A DNA stretch of 8,755 bases from Rhodospirillaceae bacterium (lineage in GTDB: Bacteria > Pseudomonadota > Alphaproteobacteria > Rhodospirillales > Magnetovibrionaceae): the NCBI GenBank assembly GCA_002732845.1, contig NVSZ01000012.1, positions 39,091 through 47,845 of the forward strand. Reading direction: 5' to 3'. Numbering within the stretch: the stretch's first letter is position 1; every line of letters begins with the position of its first letter. Under the pieces are notes generated by a model that did not search any database, had not been told where the DNA came from, and saw nothing but the letters and a program-made list of their open reading frames with translations. Positions 6,396 through 8,755 of this stretch are shown here, in pieces. The position numbers and the translations under genes are program-made.

Positions 6396-7366
6396 CCGAT
6401 AGGTGTCCAAATTGTTGGGAAGTAGGTTGTATCTTGAGCCCTGTGCATGACCTCTCTGAGTCTTAAGTCACTAAGATAGGGCGCTATTCGATCCAAGGAT
6501 TTTGACACTTGGGCGCCTAGGGATTCTGCCCTTAACAGAGCAAAGTACGCGGTTTCATAACTTAGATTTGCGACATGGCCTTGTTCCAATATTTGGGCAG
6601 CAAAAAGAAGAGCATCAATATCATTTCCTTCAACGGCTTCTTGAAGACGGACTGTCCCAGAACGTGGGGAGACCAAAACGCCATCGCCCATAATAAGTTG
6701 GTGTGCGGCAAGAAAATTGGCCCGAATATGACCTTTTCTTGCCGCTTCCATCAGCCAGTAACAGGCCAGTACTTTTGATTCTGGCCACGTGCCGTTGTGT
6801 AAAAAATCTTGGCCGATTTTAAAAAGAACAGTGGAGTTTTCTTGGAGTGTTTTTTCATACCAAGAAAAAGCCTTTTTAAGGTGAGGAGAAAGGGGATCTT
6901 TGATCAGTAGACTGGGAATAATTTTTTCCCAATACATGGGCTCTAGGCTCATCATTGCAAATTGGGCACGGTGAGCCCACTTTTTTGCCGATGGGTCATC
7001 GGCCCCTTTTTCAAGGAAATAGGCTTGCGCCATGAAAATTGCGGCGGAAGTATGCCCCCGTTCGGCCCCATAACGAAAAAGAGACATAGCGTTTATAAAA
7101 TTCTTGTTCATGCACGTGCCATCTATATTGAATGCGGCAAGTGATCCGTGAGCATTTATGTTTCCGGCTTTTACAGCACGGTTTAAGACCAATACGGCTT
7201 TGCTACAGTCTTCTTGATTTACAGCCTTGTCATAAGCAGGTCGCCACCAATAATCGTCATGAATGCTTTTGTTGAGGCCGTTTTCAATCTCGACAGCCTG
7301 TACAAAATTGACCCGGAAAATCATCAGGGCGATTAAGAACACAAAGGAGAATATTTTTACAACCAT
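6356..7366 (-). CDS. Secreted Sel1-like repeat protein
   Basis: The product is 336 aa. The N-terminus is a clear Sec signal peptide: VVK, then hydrophobic IFSFVFLIALMIF, with a likely cut after VQA (residue 24), so the protein should be periplasmic. Several Sel1-type alpha/alpha repeats follow, for example NAMSLFRYGAERGHTSAAIF (92-111), WLMEAARKGHIRANFLAAHQ (204-223) and FALLRAESLGAQ (275-286). The last 50 residues lack repeats. Such repeats form curved scaffolds for protein-protein contacts. The gene opposes all phage genes around it and its 3' end lies inside the preceding gene. The start has no good Shine-Dalgarno sequence. Its own promoter, separate strand and secretion suggest a moron or cargo gene expressed independently of the structural genes. 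The partner is unknown. Confidence 0.85.
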   Translation of the reverse strand: MVVKIFSFVFLIALMIFRVNFVQAVEIENGLNKSIHDDYWWRPAYDKAVNQEDCSKAVLVLNRAVKAGNINAHGSLAAFNIDGTCMNKNFINAMSLFRYGAERGHTSAAIFMAQAYFLEKGADDPSAKKWAHRAQFAMMSLEPMYWEKIIPSLLIKDPLSPHLKKAFSWYEKTLQENSTVLFKIGQDFLHNGTWPESKVLACYWLMEAARKGHIRANFLAAHQLIMGDGVLVSPRSGTVRLQEAVEGNDIDALLFAAQILEQGHVANLSYETAYFALLRAESLGAQVSKSLDRIAPYLSDLRLREVMHRAQDTTYFPTIWTPIGQIEPSSCEYASR

Positions 7367-7409
7367 GTCGTGATGGTACTGACTTTAAAATAAAATACAA
7401 GATTGGATC

Positions 7410-7449
7410 ATTTTAAGACCAAATATTTATTAGGTTATTTTAAGACCAA
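7410..7449. repeat. Two 13-bp direct repeats upstream of the Sel1 gene
   Basis: ATTTTAAGACCAA occurs at 7410-7422 and again at 7437-7449, 27 bp apart. The flanks stay similar for several bases (AATATTTAT versus CATTTTTAT). The 11-bp core TTTAAGACCAA occurs a third time at 7182-7192 inside the Sel1 coding region. The pair lies 44-83 bases upstream of the Sel1 ATG in AT-rich DNA, where its minus-strand promoter should be. It may bind a regulator. No clear -35/-10 pair could be chosen. Confidence 0.6.
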
Positions 7450-7478
7450 CATTTTTATCCACGCCGGATAACCGCGAG

Positions 7479-7511
7479 CCGGACCTTTGTTTAAAAGGGT
7501 CCGGTTTTTTT
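7479..7511 (+). terminator. Intrinsic terminator upstream of the capsid gene
   Basis: A 10-bp stem (7479-7488 with 7495-7504, one wobble; CCGGACC/GGTCCGG) around a 6-nt loop is followed by seven T (7505-7511). It faces plus-strand transcription. The nearest plus-strand gene upstream ends 1.1 kb earlier, with the antisense Sel1 gene between. It may have belonged to an upstream gene before the Sel1 gene arrived, or it may attenuate read-through into the capsid gene. Confidence 0.85.
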
Positions 7512-7543
7512 GTGCGGCCCGGAAGGATTTTTGCGTGCCAATT

Positions 7544-7576
7544 GGGGCGGCGGGGGAGTTCTAGGCCCCTTGCCCC
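7544..7576 (+). other. GC-rich hairpin in the capsid gene leader
   Basis: GGGGC (7544-7548) pairs with GCCCC (7572-7576), extended by two G-T wobbles, a one-base bulge and GGGG/CCCC (7552-7555 with 7566-7569). No T run follows directly. It lies 55 bases before the capsid ATG and may protect the 5' end of a processed capsid mRNA. The rest of the 264-base gap (7367-7630) holds the repeats, the terminator and no gene I can support. Confidence 0.4.
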
Positions 7577-7630
7577 TAACCCCGATTTTGGCGCGTTTTT
7601 TCACTCAAACATTAAATAAAGGAGAACGAC

Positions 7631-8452
7631 ATGTCGACATCCGTCGAAAAGTCATTCGTACAGCATTTCCAAGCGGAAGTGCACATGGAATACCAAAACA
7701 TGGGTTCCAAACTTCGCAACACCGTGCGGTCCAAAGACGGCATTCAAGGGTCTTCAACGACTTTTCAAAAAGTCGGTAAAGGCACCGCCAGCACCAAAGC
7801 TCGACACGGTAAAGTTCCGGTCATGAACGTTGATCACACACCGATCGAAGTCAGTCTATATGACTACTACGCCGGTGATTGGGTTGACCAACTCGATGAG
7901 TTGAAAAACAACACCAACGAACAGCAAATCGTCGCCAAGGCGGGTGCTTATGCTCTGGGTCGCAAGACTGATGAGATGATCATTACCGAATTGGACAAAT
8001 CCACCAATTACGCGGGTGCAGGTACCGATGGTTTGACCAAAGCCAAAGTCCTGGCTGCGTTTGAAATGTTGGGTGAAGCTGATGTTCCAGACGATGGCAA
8101 CCGTTTTGCCATCATCGGCTGGAAACAATGGTCAGATTTGTTGAGCATTCCAGAATTCGCCAATGCCGATTACATCGGTAATGATGAATTGCCGTGGCAG
8201 GGGACCCAAGCCAAACGTTGGTTGGGTGCTTTGTGGATGCCGCATTCCGGTCTCACCAAAGACGGCTCGAACATCCGTCATTGTTATTGGTATCACAAGA
8301 CCGCTGTTGGTCACGCGATTGGTGCCGATGTGAAAACGGATGTCAGCTGGCACGGTGATCGTGCTGCTCACTTTGTCAACAATTCGATGAGCCAAGGTGC
8401 CGGCATGATTGATACGTCCGGTGTCATTTCATTGCGTTGCCTTGAAGCTTAA
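7631..8452 (+). CDS. Major capsid protein
   Basis: This is the main shell subunit of the phage-like head, probably of HK97 fold by family. The product is 273 aa. The N-terminal VEKSFVQHFQAEVHMEYQNM and GSKLRNTVR, followed by FQKVGKGTASTKARHG and VPVMNVDHTPIEV, then DYYAGDWVDQLDELK and AGAYALGRKTDEMII, form a pattern I recognise from phage capsid proteins of short-tailed alphaproteobacterial phages. The C-terminus contains HAIGADVKTDVSWHGDRAAH and a final SLRCLEA. AAAGGAG (7618-7624) lies 6 nt before the ATG, matching a highly translated gene. GC is higher than in the two genes before it. No clear promoter is seen in the leader, so transcription must come from upstream or from an unusual promoter. 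Confidence 0.92.
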   Translation: MSTSVEKSFVQHFQAEVHMEYQNMGSKLRNTVRSKDGIQGSSTTFQKVGKGTASTKARHGKVPVMNVDHTPIEVSLYDYYAGDWVDQLDELKNNTNEQQIVAKAGAYALGRKTDEMIITELDKSTNYAGAGTDGLTKAKVLAAFEMLGEADVPDDGNRFAIIGWKQWSDLLSIPEFANADYIGNDELPWQGTQAKRWLGALWMPHSGLTKDGSNIRHCYWYHKTAVGHAIGADVKTDVSWHGDRAAHFVNNSMSQGAGMIDTSGVISLRCLEA

Positions 8453-8466
8453 AGGAGATATCAAAA

Positions 8467-8736
8467 ATGGCTTATGCCTCAAAAGACTTGAGCGTTCTTG
8501 CTTACGCCAACGGGTTTACCCTTTGGCATTTCACCACCATCGATCTGGCGGCTGACGTCGACACCGCTGGTTATTTCAATGATGCCGCAGACATGCTGCG
8601 TGTTGGTGACATCATTGTTGCCAATGTGGATACAGATGGCACACCGGGCGCGGGTTTCTTCCTCGTCAATGCAAATACTGCAGGTGTGGTTGATGTCGCA
8701 GATATGACCCAAATTGGTGCGGTTGATACCGACTAA
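8467..8736 (+). CDS. Small phage head protein following the capsid gene (decoration-like)
   Basis: The product is 89 aa, acidic, with no signal peptide. It contains NGFTLWHFTTIDLAADVDTA followed by GYFNDAADMLRVGDIIVANV and a Thr/Gly/Ala-rich beta-type end. Small proteins with an LW-YT-D, GYF and L-VGD pattern are frequently encoded directly after this type of capsid gene and are thought to be head-associated, although I know of no proven role. AAAGGAG (8451-8457) overlaps the capsid stop codon and lies 9 nt before the ATG, so the two genes share one mRNA. A decoration or head-fibre function is inferred. Confidence 0.78.
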   Translation: MAYASKDLSVLAYANGFTLWHFTTIDLAADVDTAGYFNDAADMLRVGDIIVANVDTDGTPGAGFFLVNANTAGVVDVADMTQIGAVDTD

Positions 8737-8755
8737 TTGACCAAGGTCACATGGA

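Noticed and set aside
7588..7617. TTGGCG-18-TTAAAT as a capsid promoter
   Set aside because: The start of transcription would fall on the ribosome binding site at 7618-7624, leaving almost no leader. The -35 match is also weak.
7510..7779. Plus-strand open frame of 89 codons overlapping the capsid start
   Set aside because: It begins within the terminator T run and leader hairpin and runs out of frame into the capsid gene. The capsid frame has the ribosome binding site and the family match.
8738..8755. Palindrome TGACC-AA-GGTCA and an ATG at 8751 as operator or next gene start
   Set aside because: Arms of 5 bp with a 2-base spacer are too short to judge, and only five bases remain after the ATG begins. 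The weak AAGG before it makes a next gene possible but not supportable.
1..8755. tRNA, rRNA, CRISPR array, insertion sequence or att core
   Set aside because: I saw no tRNA-like cloverleaf, regular spaced repeats, transposase motifs or duplicated lysK end. A covariance or repeat search could still find something that eye reading misses.

Overview
The window looks like an alphaproteobacterial chromosome of moderate GC, with a phage-type head-morphogenesis module beside a housekeeping gene. The first 513 bases encode the C-terminal third of a class I lysyl-tRNA synthetase. This enzyme type and the style of the phage proteins fit the alphaproteobacteria, probably a Rhodospirillales-like lineage. 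That placement rests on remembered family resemblance, not on a search.

Layout. (1) 1-1149: lysK and a convergent gene for an S24/LexA-type HTH repressor. A palindrome abuts the putative -10 of the repressor promoter. (2) 1208-2189: a good sigma-70-like promoter drives two overlapping small genes of unknown function. The second has a His-then-Cys arrangement reminiscent of permuted papain-like hydrolases. A strong intrinsic terminator follows. (3) 2222-5100: a tightly packed structural operon with a small Pro-rich protein, a T7-type portal (head-tail connector), a Bbp19-like small protein and a scaffolding/capsid assembly protein. (4) 5101-5294: a structured non-coding segment with two stem-loops, a possible H-type pseudoknot and a very strong terminator. 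(5) 5295-7366: two convergent genes lying between the scaffold and capsid genes. One is a modular protein with a peptidoglycan-binding-like repeat, coiled coil and glycine zipper. The other is a secreted Sel1-repeat protein on the opposite strand, and their 3' ends overlap by 40 bp. (6) 7367-7630: a control region with 13-bp direct repeats, a third intrinsic terminator and a GC-rich leader hairpin. (7) 7631-8736: the major capsid protein and a small, decoration-like protein.

How it may work together. Portal, scaffold, capsid protein and the small accessory proteins are the parts of a podovirus-like procapsid. The S24 repressor would be a natural DNA-damage-sensitive switch, although its link to the module is inferred only from position. 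No integrase, terminase, att repeat or replication gene is visible. The module may be part of a larger prophage, or a domesticated particle-forming element such as a gene transfer agent. Three intrinsic terminators each lie shortly upstream of a structural segment, which suggests controlled read-through. The two convergent genes between scaffold and capsid are the least explained part and the best candidates for something new.
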